Shown here in pieces: positions 30,001 through 34,674 of a stretch of 64,000 nt of DNA; positions within the stretch are counted from its first letter, which is position 1, and the number at the start of each line of letters is the position of its first letter. The position numbers were made by a program, and so were the translations under genes. The DNA lies in the NCBI GenBank assembly GCA_032209605.1, contig JASFXZ010000008.1:6386001-6450000 (forward strand), given 5' to 3'. The notes below the pieces were generated by a model. It had not been told where the DNA came from. It saw only the letters and a program-made list of their open reading frames with translations, and made no database searches. This stretch comes from Mactromeris polynyma. Its lineage: Eukaryota; Mollusca; Bivalvia; Venerida; Mactridae.

Positions 30001-33000
30001 AACCAAATTATCGAACCGATCAAATCCGTTAGAATTGCAATTTTGTCAGTGAACAACTTGTCCGTTCATTTAATGTCCATGTAGATATTTGTAGGAAGTA
30101 TAAACGGACTTAGAAACCTATGTTGATCAATTAACTTAAACTGAATGTTTGAAAGGTGTTGTCAACGTTTCAGTAGACAGAACATTGTAAAACAATAAAG
30201 CCGTATGCATATCTGATTGATTAATCTTGTGTAATATATACCATTTTTAGATATTGTTTTAACATTACATGCGTTATTTGACTAGGGAAGTTCAGACTTG
30301 TGAATGTGGCCTTTCCTGCTACGCATTTATTCACTTTCACTGAATGCAATGCAATGTACATGGTGAAGGCATTTTACTAACAAAACTACATGTATTTAAT
30401 TCTACACCTAAAATGTAGTCAGATAAACGTGTCCATCCTGACAGGGAGATAGAGCCGTGGAGGGATAGAGTGTCTGACGTCTGATCCGAAGATCATGAGT
30501 TCGAATTCCGCCCTAAACGAGGCTGAACTGCTAAGTTCACAATTCCTGAAATTGGCGCGAGTTTTGGTTAGTAACCAAGACAACAGTCTTCGAGAGTAAT
30601 TAGTATAAATTGTAATAATTTGTTTCACAAATGAAGTAAAATAAATAAGTTTAAACGAAACGTTTACCCAGGACGCTGTTGTTGTGTTGTAGTATCTGAC
30701 CGTGTAGGTCTTGACGTAATAGTTGGAGTTAGGTCCACCTCGTGTCTCAATGGCAGTGATGTAATTATCAGTACTGAGGCGCAACTCCAAGTAAGCGCTG
30801 GAGTAAGTGCTTGGTCTCCATGATTTAGATCCGGAAGTACCTAGGTAGCCATAACTAGCTGGGTACGAGGAATGCTGGGAGCTTGAAGCCATGCCGGACG
30901 AGGAGAGGGCGGTTTCTGTGGAACCTGAATCATAATATTATAATAGAAGGATATATTTCATGCTTCGTGACGTATAGAATTTTGGTTATAAATATTGCAA
31001 TATTACCTTGTTGCATTTAGATGCCAGCCAAAATTATGTACACTTTCTTTGTTAAAATATTGAATAATGAAATATACGCGTATTTAACATTTCCTATTAG
31101 TTTGATTCCATTGTTTCGATCGGTTTATAGGAAACTTCTGTATTCAATCAGATTACCAATTTAAACGTCAGTCGAAAGTTCCATTATGTATAAACTTAAG
31201 TGGTAGTTATTACAAATGTTTGAACATTTCTTAAACTTAAAAGTTAAAATAATATACGAGCATACGGTTAGTTTATTAAAATGGCTTACCACCAAGACCT
31301 CCATCTGCGTATATTTGACCAAGAAACTCATCGGTGGCATGTTTGATACTTATTCTACCGCCACTACCACCACCACCGTCACCAGCACCGTTACCACCGC
31401 GAGCCAATAAGACACCAGAACCAGTAAATGTACTGGCAGAAATTAGGACGCTGCCACCACTACCACCGCCACCGGAGCTTGTTCCGTCTCCACCATTAGC
31501 GGAGACAATTCCATTTATTTCAACGGTATCACCGATGATCTCGATGGCGCCACCACCGTTACCACCACCTGTGCTACCACCTGGACTTCCGGGTTCAACT
31601 GGCGAAAAGTAGCTACCATACGGCATGGAGTCACTCCTGGTCAGGAAATTATTTGCTGGACTGCCACCGCGGCCTCCATAGCTTCCTAAAATTGAATGAA
31701 AGGTAATTCGTAGTCATAGCAACATGAATACTAGATATATGCATATTGAATGTCAGGTTTTGACAACACGGCACAATGTAAAACGATTGCAAACAATAGC
31801 TCACATTCACACTTAACCAGACACAGAATATGTAGAGCAAACCCTGAAGTATCCAATTGCCAAAGAAAATTGTTAAACAGGTTCGATTTGCAGTTGCGAC
31901 AGTTAAGACAAAGGTATTTCTTTGCGACAATCCGCGACTCACTGGCAATGGTCGAAGGATATTGTGCAAATTTCAACCTGTAGGAAACTTGTTTTTCGTC
32001 CTTTTGTCTTTGTCCCGTTCGGTTAGCTCATGTGGTAGACCATTTGGGCTGTCACTGGGCATGTTCGGGCTCGATTCCCGGAAAGGGCATGTCCGTCGGT
32101 GACATTTGGCTACATGATAATTTGTCTCCCACTTCCGATTCATGTGAGGTAGTCATCAGCTGCTTTGCGGAAGAGCAAGTTAGAACTGGTTGCTAACTAA
32201 TTGCTGGAAAGTTGTCAACTGACCGCCATATATAGCTAAACAAAATGGGGTCAAAACAAATAAAACAAGCAACCAAATCGTTTTGTCTCCAAGACGAGGG
32301 CTTAAGTATTAGCGCCTGCAGTGTATGTACTTTTCTTCCACAGCAAATAAATTTAATTATTTATGAAAACATCACAGGTGGCTGATTTAAACAACGTGAA
32401 AACCATTTGTTATCATCTTACAGGAACGAAAATTCAAATAATAATATTGAATCTAATTTACATGCAATAAAATGGAATAAATAATGATTAGATTTCAATA
32501 AATATAGTGTATTTAATCTTTACTAAAAACATTACCTCCGGACAAGTGTAAGCTTTGTGTGAAGATATGGTTAATCAAAGGGCAATATTCAAATAGTAGG
32601 GAAATTCTTTCGGACTAGGCCTTGAGTCTAGATCAGCAATTGTAGTAAACAGATCGGTAAATTAATCACAAGATTAGGACTACTATTGTGCGCGCGCTAA
32701 TAAAATGCAATCTTGCGAATTGACCACTACCAATCTATTTGACATAGAAGAAAGCAATATCGAGTACAGTTTATATCCTCAGCATTTTTAAAACGCATTG
32801 TGTAGGATTTCTAATTTTTCATCAAATGACTTTTAGGATACAAGAAAAGAACTTGACAAGATATTAGTGCATGTGTACACAACATGTATGCTAAATCTCA
32901 TGACAATCGATAAGTAATTTCATAAAAAATGAGTTTCAAAAGTAATAAAATAACATTTAAAGAAGTGTGTTTGGTAAAATAATGTGCGTTTTTAAACGTA

Positions 33001-34674
33001 CTGAGAATACATTAATCTAACGATGCGACCGGACAAATGCCTCGAGACGCCTGGACGGAAAAGTTGGCATGCGTGTGCTGCTCAGTTACACTTTTAAACT
33101 ATGCATTCTTACAATATGAATAAATTTCTAGTTTCACGTTTATGGTATAACTAAATATCTGCAAGATCGATCATAGATCATAGATCATCGAATCTATTAA
33201 ACACGTGTTCTTACACAAAGGGCTCTGGCTAGTTTTTAAAATTGTTTTCATCGTTTGTTTAAGATGAGTCTGATAGATTTACTAATATATAAACGCAAAC
33301 TTTATATTCAATTTGAACAGTAAATTAGAAATAATTATGTAACCCATGGAAATAAAAGACGCGATCCTTGATAGCAGTTTGAGTGTGACGTCACTGGTTA
33401 CATCACCAGTGATATGAGTGACGTATCTAGTTTATCCCTCCGTACATCCATCGGTGCTTGGCGTCATTTTTACATAATTTTCGTAAAAAATCACCGCTGA
33501 TCTCGAGATACAAATTAAATAAGAGCGTGTGATTAATTTTATTACAGTAATAAACTGCATTAATATCGGACGCTTCCAATGATGTCAAAAGCTACATTCG
33601 AGCTTTCGTTGTTTTTACGGGAATGTATAACGATCACCTCTACCTGTTACATAGAACGCAAATTAAGACATTATATATCTATTTCTCATATTTATCTTCT
33701 TTTAAATTTTGAAGTAATATTGTTTGAATAACATTTAAGTTAGCCTATATATATTTATCATTTATAAATGTTTATTTGACTCAAACTTTCATTATCAAAT
33801 ATTTATTCGTAAAATTACATAATTAGAATATAAATGAAATGATCGCCAGAAATGCTTTTCTAAAAATTTTTTTTCGCGTATTGATGTAAACGAATATTGA
33901 CATGGGTCTTCTGTGGACGCAATACAACGAAAATTTAGTGTTTAACAATTATACATGCACATGCTTCTTGTACAATAAATCATCATATAGCAAGACGATA
34001 TGTTTACAGAAAAGCGTATGCAGTATTCATGAAAGAAACGCTGCAATACAATATGAATAATAATTATTGATACAGATAATTTGTGTTTTCGGTTAAAACA
34101 TTTATCACACAACATACGGCTCGGAAGTGATTATAACCTATGCATTATTTCTCGTATTACACTAGTGGATTATTTATGCAAATTAAGGCCGCATCACATA
34201 TTCATACGCACAGTCAGAATAAATAAAAAGTTAATGTAAGAAAACACCGATTTACGTGCTTGTCATTGTTCCGATACATACATATAACATGCAACAGCGT
34301 CAGAATTTTTTTTTTTAATTCAGTATAAATAAAAGTTTACACCAACCTCCTGACCCAAGATTATTTCCGCTTCCCGACCAGTTGGCAACAATGTCGTCGG
34401 CGGAAATTTTACCTCCACCCTCGACAGTAACTGACGTTGCATCAATCTGAACATGCCCAGTTGACGTAATTTTCATAGTTCCTCTAACAATTAAATTTCC
34501 TACAGAAATATGGTCAGGAACATCGCATTCTGTGTTGTCTGGGACGGTCAAATCATTTCCCGACAACAGACTAATACATTCACTCGCCAATGTTACGTCT
34601 ACAATCAGCCCGCACAACCAGAGAAGCAGGAGCATGCTCCTAGGCCACATCTTTGATGCGAGACAAGAACGCAT
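1..34674 (-). CDS. Giant secreted glycine-rich modular protein gene, 38 exons, 3' end outside window
   Basis: Seen: joining complement 34674-34347, 31685-31290, 30924-30668, 28101-27936, 27398-27351, 26920-26786, 26195-24189, 23877-23627, 23174-22988, 22649-22546, 22177-22117, 21537-21353, 20968-20743, 20431-20304, 19636-19429, 19070-18978, 18714-18398, 17989-17784, 17039-16848, 16294-16099, 15487-15325, 14848-14574, 14192-13994, 13716-13567, 13291-12575, 12259-7670, 7395-7222, 5219-5070, 4936-4720, 4458-4317, 3889-3647, 3415-3201, 2520-2345, 1800-1652, 1563-1525, 1404-1213, 479-332 and 84-1 gives about 4,571 codons with matching phases, GT-AG at every junction and no stop. A signal peptide is followed by at least eight modules of about 420 residues with motifs GAGHGGRG, YGDLYEP, GGGSGGSIWL, GGGGSGGRIA, GPGTVF, AWILP, ELQIYGNAHLA, GDRTG, GLAP and EGGG. 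Known: similar Gly-rich repeats occur in large uncharacterised proteins of other eukaryotes, including plants, as I recall. Inferred: extracellular beta-solenoid with inserted ligand-binding domains. Function unknown. It is not collagen: there is no Gly-X-Y periodicity. Confidence 0.88.
332..479 (-). CDS. Exon 37: end of module 8
   Basis: Phase 0 to 1. IYGGGHFKVNTGLNMTV, SGGKLDLSGSGYRPNTG and GPGAGFG match EGGG ... DGLGYRPE ... GAGHGG. Donor GTATGT. Confidence 0.86.
1213..1404 (-). CDS. Exon 36: strands of module 8
   Basis: 64 codons, phase 0 to 0. MEDLYVFKEGLVSID and LKSLHVQEAGTFELYSD, then FTIDATNVS before GTAAGT. Corresponds to the NLTLxxGG and EGGG strands. Confidence 0.85.
1525..1563 (-). 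CDS. Exon 35: 13-codon microexon
   Basis: Predicted from frame: between exons 34 and 36 (both phase 0) the sequence CGEITVYCGGTYL, followed by donor CTG|GTTGAC, restores the V-x-V-x-x-GT pattern seen before NLTL in other modules. The acceptor (TTATAAG) has a weak pyrimidine tract. This is the least certain exon. Confidence 0.5.
1652..1800 (-). CDS. Exon 34: module 8 after GDKTG
   Basis: Phase 1 to 0. YLHIGYNQDLTV, then DIPFNTHVYEEGHITYPP, matching DLPFNVxVYxGGFLGLAP. Confidence 0.85.
2345..2520 (-). CDS. Exon 33: WIF / HVKGNAHLGF, return to solenoid
   Basis: Phase 2 to 1. GGASTWIFADN and FSEIHVKGNAHLGFMP match AWILP and ELQIYGNAHLAVMP. It ends EVVGDKTG, the GDRTG motif, completed as YLHIGYNQD in exon 34. 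Confidence 0.86.
2740..3130 (+). other. Unidentified block in an intron
   Basis: More GC-rich than the surrounding intron and open for 100 codons on the plus strand (2824-3126), but with no recognisable domain. It contains a small hairpin (AATCTGCAGATTTCCGCAAATCTG). Probably an old repeat. Confidence 0.3.
3201..3415 (-). CDS. Exon 32: galactose-binding-like domain, second part
   Basis: Phase 0 to 2. VTAYDSANAPIVVTT, AVKFEFQLSGSGSQ and ALSEIEIFAEKP. The terminal 'L-S-E-I-E-I-F' strand is the usual end of F5/8C-like folds. Confidence 0.8.
3647..3889 (-). CDS. Exon 31: galactose-binding-like domain, first part
   Basis: 81 codons, phase 0 to 0. A Cys cluster (YDCSCGIYSCTCPYG), then LHHLFDQTLGSSATEYFMV and YINKIKVFPTAGHYTKFM. 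The order of a 'L-F-D-x-T' loop, a core strand and 'I-N-K-I-K-V' is typical of discoidin-fold domains. Assigned by pattern only. Confidence 0.8.
4317..4458 (-). CDS. Exon 30: LQIDNNGQ, start of second galactose-binding-like insert
   Basis: Phase 2 to 0. MLQIDNNGQEQIAEDTS matches the LVIDNNGQ position. The sequence then leaves the solenoid pattern (YRIDLSSSTASYSKTRSYT) and leads into exon 31. Confidence 0.83.
4720..4936 (-). CDS. Exon 29: GGRIALYH segment of module 8
   Basis: Phase 1 to 2. HTGHIQALGGSGD, GGSGAGGRIALYH, YDVYGGTPG and AGASGTIYVQDD. The donor is AA|GTAAGT. Confidence 0.87.
5070..5219 (-). CDS. Exon 28: VDGYIKAN and SGGSGGSI of module 8
   Basis: 50 codons, phase 1 to 1. GGGVLHMEVAHTLGVDGYI and GASGGSGGSIIIQT. 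Confidence 0.88.
5284..5673. mobile_element. MITE-like inverted-repeat element with ACTTGCCC / GGGCAAGT motifs
   Basis: Ends are inverted copies (ACAGTCTTCACAATAA at the left, and the complement of ACAGTCTTCACGATAA at the right). Inside, CTTGCCC and GGGCAAG motifs recur several times in both orientations. It lies in the 2-kb intron between exons 27 and 28. I see no clear target duplication. Confidence 0.5.
7222..7395 (-). CDS. Exon 27: module 8 boundary
   Basis: 58 codons, phase 1 to 1. GSSGGSHGGLGGRGGCGG, SMPYGDLYNPIEHGSGG and SNGGTG. The next exon is 2 kb away and completes GGTGGGVLHME. Confidence 0.88.
7670..12259 (-). CDS. Exon 26: 4,590-bp exon with three complete modules and a Cys/Thr-rich insert
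   Basis: 1,530 codons, phase 1 to 1, fully open. It contains three GDRTG repeats (near 10690, 9390 and 8140, so about 1.25 to 1.3 kb apart), each with the full signature from YGDLYEP through GGGSGGSIW, GGRIA, GPGTVF, AWILP, ELQIYG, GLAP, NLTL and EGGG to GAGHGG. Many N-x-S/T sequons occur on predicted strands or loops. Within the first module a block rich in CC pairs and a Thr-rich linker interrupt the stretch between GGRGSGGE and GGGGAGGRIAMYF. The three modules resemble each other and exon 25 more than the fragmented modules, which suggests recent tandem growth. No catalytic motif recognised. Confidence 0.93.
11195..11395 (-). other. Thr-rich mucin-like linker encoded within exon 26
   Basis: Runs of threonine (TTTSTTSTTT, then TTTTTTEDPTTTTTTTTTT) with Pro and Ala directly after the Cys-rich block. 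A likely O-glycosylated stalk that returns to the solenoid at GGGGAGGRIA. The ACN-type codon runs could be length-polymorphic. Confidence 0.8.
11395..11935 (-). other. Cysteine-rich insert encoded within exon 26
   Basis: About 180 residues with many cysteines and repeated CC pairs (EVCCND, SECCHS, SICCRE, EVCCYD, RMCCYH, QVCCPD), spaced about 10 to 30 residues apart, plus N-terminal single Cys in pairs (KCQNGAC, DCSSGVC). It looks like a disulfide-rich extracellular domain. I do not recognise the family. Confidence 0.8.
12575..13291 (-). CDS. Exon 25: intronless second half of module 4
   Basis: 717 bp, phase 1 to 1. YFDELQIYGNAHLAVI, MIGDRTGAIHVGANQAMDL, IDLPFNVHVYPDGFLGLAP, VENLTLHHDGNLWL, HIDGGGLIRGTHLYF and GAGHGGSGGRGEG. 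The same stretch is spread over three or more exons in modules 2, 3 and 8. Strongly similar to the modules of exon 26. Confidence 0.92.
13567..13716 (-). CDS. Exon 24: LLINN to FLPEHG of module 4
   Basis: 50 codons, phase 1 to 1. HSTLLINNIGRG, IKDYSDLSDDVAHTWFLP and EHGTNTRF match TLYINNNM, YTDISED and AWILPVSG. Confidence 0.86.
13994..14192 (-). CDS. Exon 23: GGRIAMYF segment of module 4
   Basis: Phase 0 to 1. GYGEFQVIGGDGS, GCGGSGGRIAMYF, SGSWDVYGGDS and GASGTAFFYNN. Confidence 0.87.
14574..14848 (-). CDS. Exon 22: glycine-rich start of module 4
   Basis: Phase 1 to 0. GAGHGGRGGGS, GAPYGQIYEPNDLG, GVGGRGSGVIYLRV, DGEISCNGAQG and AAGGGSGGSILMDI. Confidence 0.88.
15325..15487 (-). CDS. Exon 21: EGGG segment of module 3
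   Basis: Phase 0 to 1. LRVQGGGIVHSTYVTIQA matches ISIEGGGVMHGTYVTINA. It ends SGTSGTVGTG before the module-4 boundary. Confidence 0.85.
16099..16294 (-). CDS. Exon 20: strands of module 3
   Basis: Phase 2 to 0. Begins by completing a Trp codon with exon 19. GTIGVNDMTVGDSCHLYL and FEKITVAAGGEITSTHDL resemble the NLTL / GGxLxL pattern. Confidence 0.82.
16848..17039 (-). CDS. Exon 19: GDRTG-like segment of module 3
   Basis: 64 codons, phase 2 to 2. MFEGDSTGNLHVGPDQM, then LEFLVNVYVYEGGTLLLP, equivalent to DLPFNVHVYxGGFLGLAP. Confidence 0.85.
17784..17989 (-). CDS. Exon 18: LIIDN segment of module 3
   Basis: Phase 0 to 2. ETLIIDNFGQAN, then DHTYGSYDQDG and IRIIRNAHISVHP, the last matching ELQIYGNAHLAVMP. 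The donor GTAAGT lies inside the apparent terminal codon of the ORF, so the apparent stop is intronic. Confidence 0.83.
18398..18714 (-). CDS. Exon 17: glycine core of module 3
   Basis: Phase 1 to 0. GGGILELQI, VEGTIESNG, GGGSGGCLKIS, GSGSIQATGGAGG, AGGGGRISI, LDARGGQGSSG and GGAGTVYLK. All glycine signatures are in a single exon. Confidence 0.88.
18978..19070 (-). CDS. Exon 16: YG-x-YEP-like segment of module 3
   Basis: 31 codons, phase 1 to 1. HTYGTVFNT and MFGSGGYGA match YGDLYEPxxFGSGGG. Confidence 0.82.
19429..19636 (-). CDS. Exon 15: end of module 2, start of module 3
   Basis: Phase 0 to 1. VITIEAGGTLSARNLKI and LTVSGQGLTTGTGQGAS, then GGSFGGRGGIGNQ, the module-boundary glycine motif. 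Confidence 0.85.
19651..19753 (+). mobile_element. MITE, CAGTAAAACCTCACTTAAAG family, copy 1
   Basis: Flanked by TA. Begins CAGTAAAACCTCACTTAAAG, ends TTCTACTG, with internal GACCACC and ATTACGACC motifs. It lies in the intron upstream of exon 15. TA flanks and CAGT ends suggest the Tc1/mariner superfamily. Confidence 0.65.
20304..20431 (-). CDS. Exon 14: NLTLHHGG-like strands of module 2
   Basis: Phase 1 to 0. YANLTVQDDGLLEFET corresponds to the NLTLxxGGxLxL strands of other modules. Confidence 0.83.
20743..20968 (-). CDS. Exon 13: middle strands of module 2
   Basis: Phase 0 to 1. YEIYLYEGATWIMPE occupies the position of VYAGGFLGLAP. A Ser/Thr-rich stretch and HFWGTVDGTKTHLLVST follow. Confidence 0.83.
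21022..21196 (-). mobile_element. tRNA-derived SINE, copy 1
   Basis: On the minus strand it begins GGAGGCGTAGTGCTGGAGG, with an A-box-like GTGCTGGAGGGGTAGAG and a decayed B-box (GATTTGAATGCC). The tail has GGTTAGTAACCAGGAAAAAG, TCTTCCAGAG and ATATAAATTGTAA. The tail is shared with the copy at 30428. It lies in the intron between exons 12 and 13. Confidence 0.6.
21353..21537 (-). CDS. Exon 12: ELQIYG-like and GDRTG-like part of module 2
   Basis: Phase 1 to 0. IAYLLPS, HVELYGGAHLALGG and YGDDTGHLHIAPGQTFEL match AWILP, ELQIYGNAHLA and GDRTGSVHVAGGQAMDL. Confidence 0.87.
22117..22177 (-). CDS. Exon 11: short spacer of module 2
   Basis: 61 bp, phase 0 to 1, reading VTEPTGSTAGSTEYDAYIQT. Both splice sites are good (TGCAG / GTAAAA) and the frame fits both neighbours. 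Confidence 0.75.
22242..22459 (+). mobile_element. MITE, CAGTAAAACCTCACTTAAAG family, copy 2
   Basis: TA-flanked. Begins CAGTAAAACCTCACTTAAAG, contains two CTCAATATTAAGACCACCTC-like units, and ends TTTTTCTG. It lies in the intron between exons 10 and 11. Confidence 0.68.
22546..22649 (-). CDS. Exon 10: GGPG segment of module 2
   Basis: Phase 1 to 0. GEAGGPGISYFEGPS then VRIDNGCQTPK, the counterpart of GPGTVF / LVIDNN. One cysteine. Confidence 0.83.
22988..23174 (-). CDS. Exon 9: GGGSGG to GGGGSGGRI of module 2
   Basis: Phase 0 to 1. AGGGSGGNIYMF, LTGKLYCNGG, GQGGGGSGGRIHAFF, and GYVQNK before the donor. Confidence 0.85.
23627..23877 (-). CDS. Exon 8: start of module 2
   Basis: Phase 1 to 0. 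GASHGGRGGRGYGH, QPYGTIYEE, GSGGGSHTTN and GGRGGGYIHMY, then IEIKGSVSANGKNPS. Confidence 0.87.
24189..26195 (-). CDS. Exon 7: 669-codon beta-strand repeat block, glycine-poor
   Basis: 2,007 bp, phase 1 to 1, fully open. It starts with AAYVLDKSNDL and a GDGMSMMHIANG motif (the GDRTG position of other modules). It then runs as a long series of coils of about 25 to 45 residues with V/I-x-G, YLYVNGKFES, LYMNGTVTS and ITINGAFSPG-type units, rather than the GGGSGG blocks. It ends in DVSGGGYLYDNGPG, which re-enters the glycine pattern. Likely an expanded beta-helix arm of module 1. I recognise no enzyme motif. Confidence 0.88.
26786..26920 (-). CDS. Exon 6: GGPGT segment of module 1
   Basis: 45 codons, phase 1 to 1. 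GGSGGPGTIYYW then TLLVDNYGKA matches GPGTVFLYH / TLVIDNN in the central modules. This places the F5/8C domain as an insertion between GGLGG and GGPGT of one module. Confidence 0.85.
27351..27398 (-). CDS. Exon 5: 16-codon linker
   Basis: Phase 1 to 1, flanked by TTTCAG and GTAAGA. It encodes a Thr/Pro linker (TPTLTPTGICAAASKG) between the F5/8C domain and the return to the solenoid in exon 6. Confidence 0.75.
27936..28101 (-). CDS. Exon 4: F5/8 type C domain, C-terminal half
   Basis: Phase 0 to 1. VFTGNTNGGSSVKVAMPNP matches the family 'F-x-GN-x-D..TVV' strand. SRVRLYPVTYQNGIELSF matches 'ARYIRIxPxxWxxxIxLR' and LYGYAE matches 'ELYGC'. With exon 3 it makes a domain of about 140 residues, normal for F5/8C. 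Known: such domains bind glycans or phospholipids at cell surfaces. The ligand here is unknown. Confidence 0.88.
28434..28631. mobile_element. MITE with long terminal inverted repeats
   Basis: The left end TTATTCATAAACATTATAAG and following ACTCAGACATAGACTTTAAA are mirrored at the right end (AAGTCTGAGATTCAGACTTA, TAATGTTTATGAATAA). CTG flanks both sides (28431-28433 and 28632-28634), a possible 3-bp target duplication. Intronic, between exons 3 and 4. Confidence 0.6.
30428..30622 (+). mobile_element. tRNA-derived SINE, copy 2
   Basis: GAGATAGAGCCGTGGAGGG resembles an A-box and GAGTTCGAATTCC is a clear B-box. The tail GGTTAGTAACCAAGACAACA, then GTCTTCGAGAG and GTATAAATTGTAA, matches copy 1 closely. 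It lies in the intron directly downstream of exon 3. Confidence 0.65.
30668..30924 (-). CDS. Exon 3: F5/8 type C (discoidin) domain, N-terminal half
   Basis: Starts in phase 1 and ends in phase 0. It reads ETALSSSGMASSS, then SKSWRPSTYSSAYLELRL, ITAIETRGG, and YVKTYTVRYYN before TASW. These match the family pattern of an initial G/M stretch, W-x-P, a 'LQVDL'-like strand, 'I-x-TQG' and 'YVTSYxLxYSNDG..W'. The usual terminal disulfide cysteines are absent. The domain finishes in exon 4. Confidence 0.88.
31290..31685 (-). CDS. Exon 2: first glycine-rich half-module
   Basis: 132 codons, phase 1 to 1. It carries the full glycine signature in order: GGRGG, MPYGSYFSP, GGGNGGGAIEI, VEINGIVSANG, GGGGSGGSVLIS, GSGVLLARGG and GGGGSGGRISI, ending IYADGGLGG. 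In later modules this point is followed by GGPGT. Here an F5/8C domain comes first (exons 3 and 4). Confidence 0.9.
32015..32235 (+). mobile_element. tRNA-derived SINE, different family
   Basis: GGTTAGCTCATGTGGTAGA (A-box) and GGGCTCGATTCCC (B-box) about 40 bp apart. The tail differs from the other two SINEs (GGTTGCTAACTAATTGC). It lies in the 2.7-kb first intron. Not a functional tRNA: there is no acceptor stem. Confidence 0.6.
34347..34674 (-). CDS. Exon 1: signal peptide and first solenoid coils
   Basis: ATG at 34674. Residues 1-31 have a charged start, a Leu-rich core and a small-residue end (MLLLLWLCGLIVDVTLAS), typical of a cleaved signal peptide. A second Met at residue 9 could also start it. 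The mature part has short hydrophobic repeats ending in VEGGGKISAD, as at the end of later modules. The exon ends in phase 1 at GGAG|GTTGGT, which rebuilds GSGGSYGGRGG with exon 2. Confidence 0.88.

Noticed and set aside
32015..32100. tRNA gene
   Set aside because: A and B boxes are present but no acceptor stem or anticodon arm can be formed; tRNA-derived SINE preferred.
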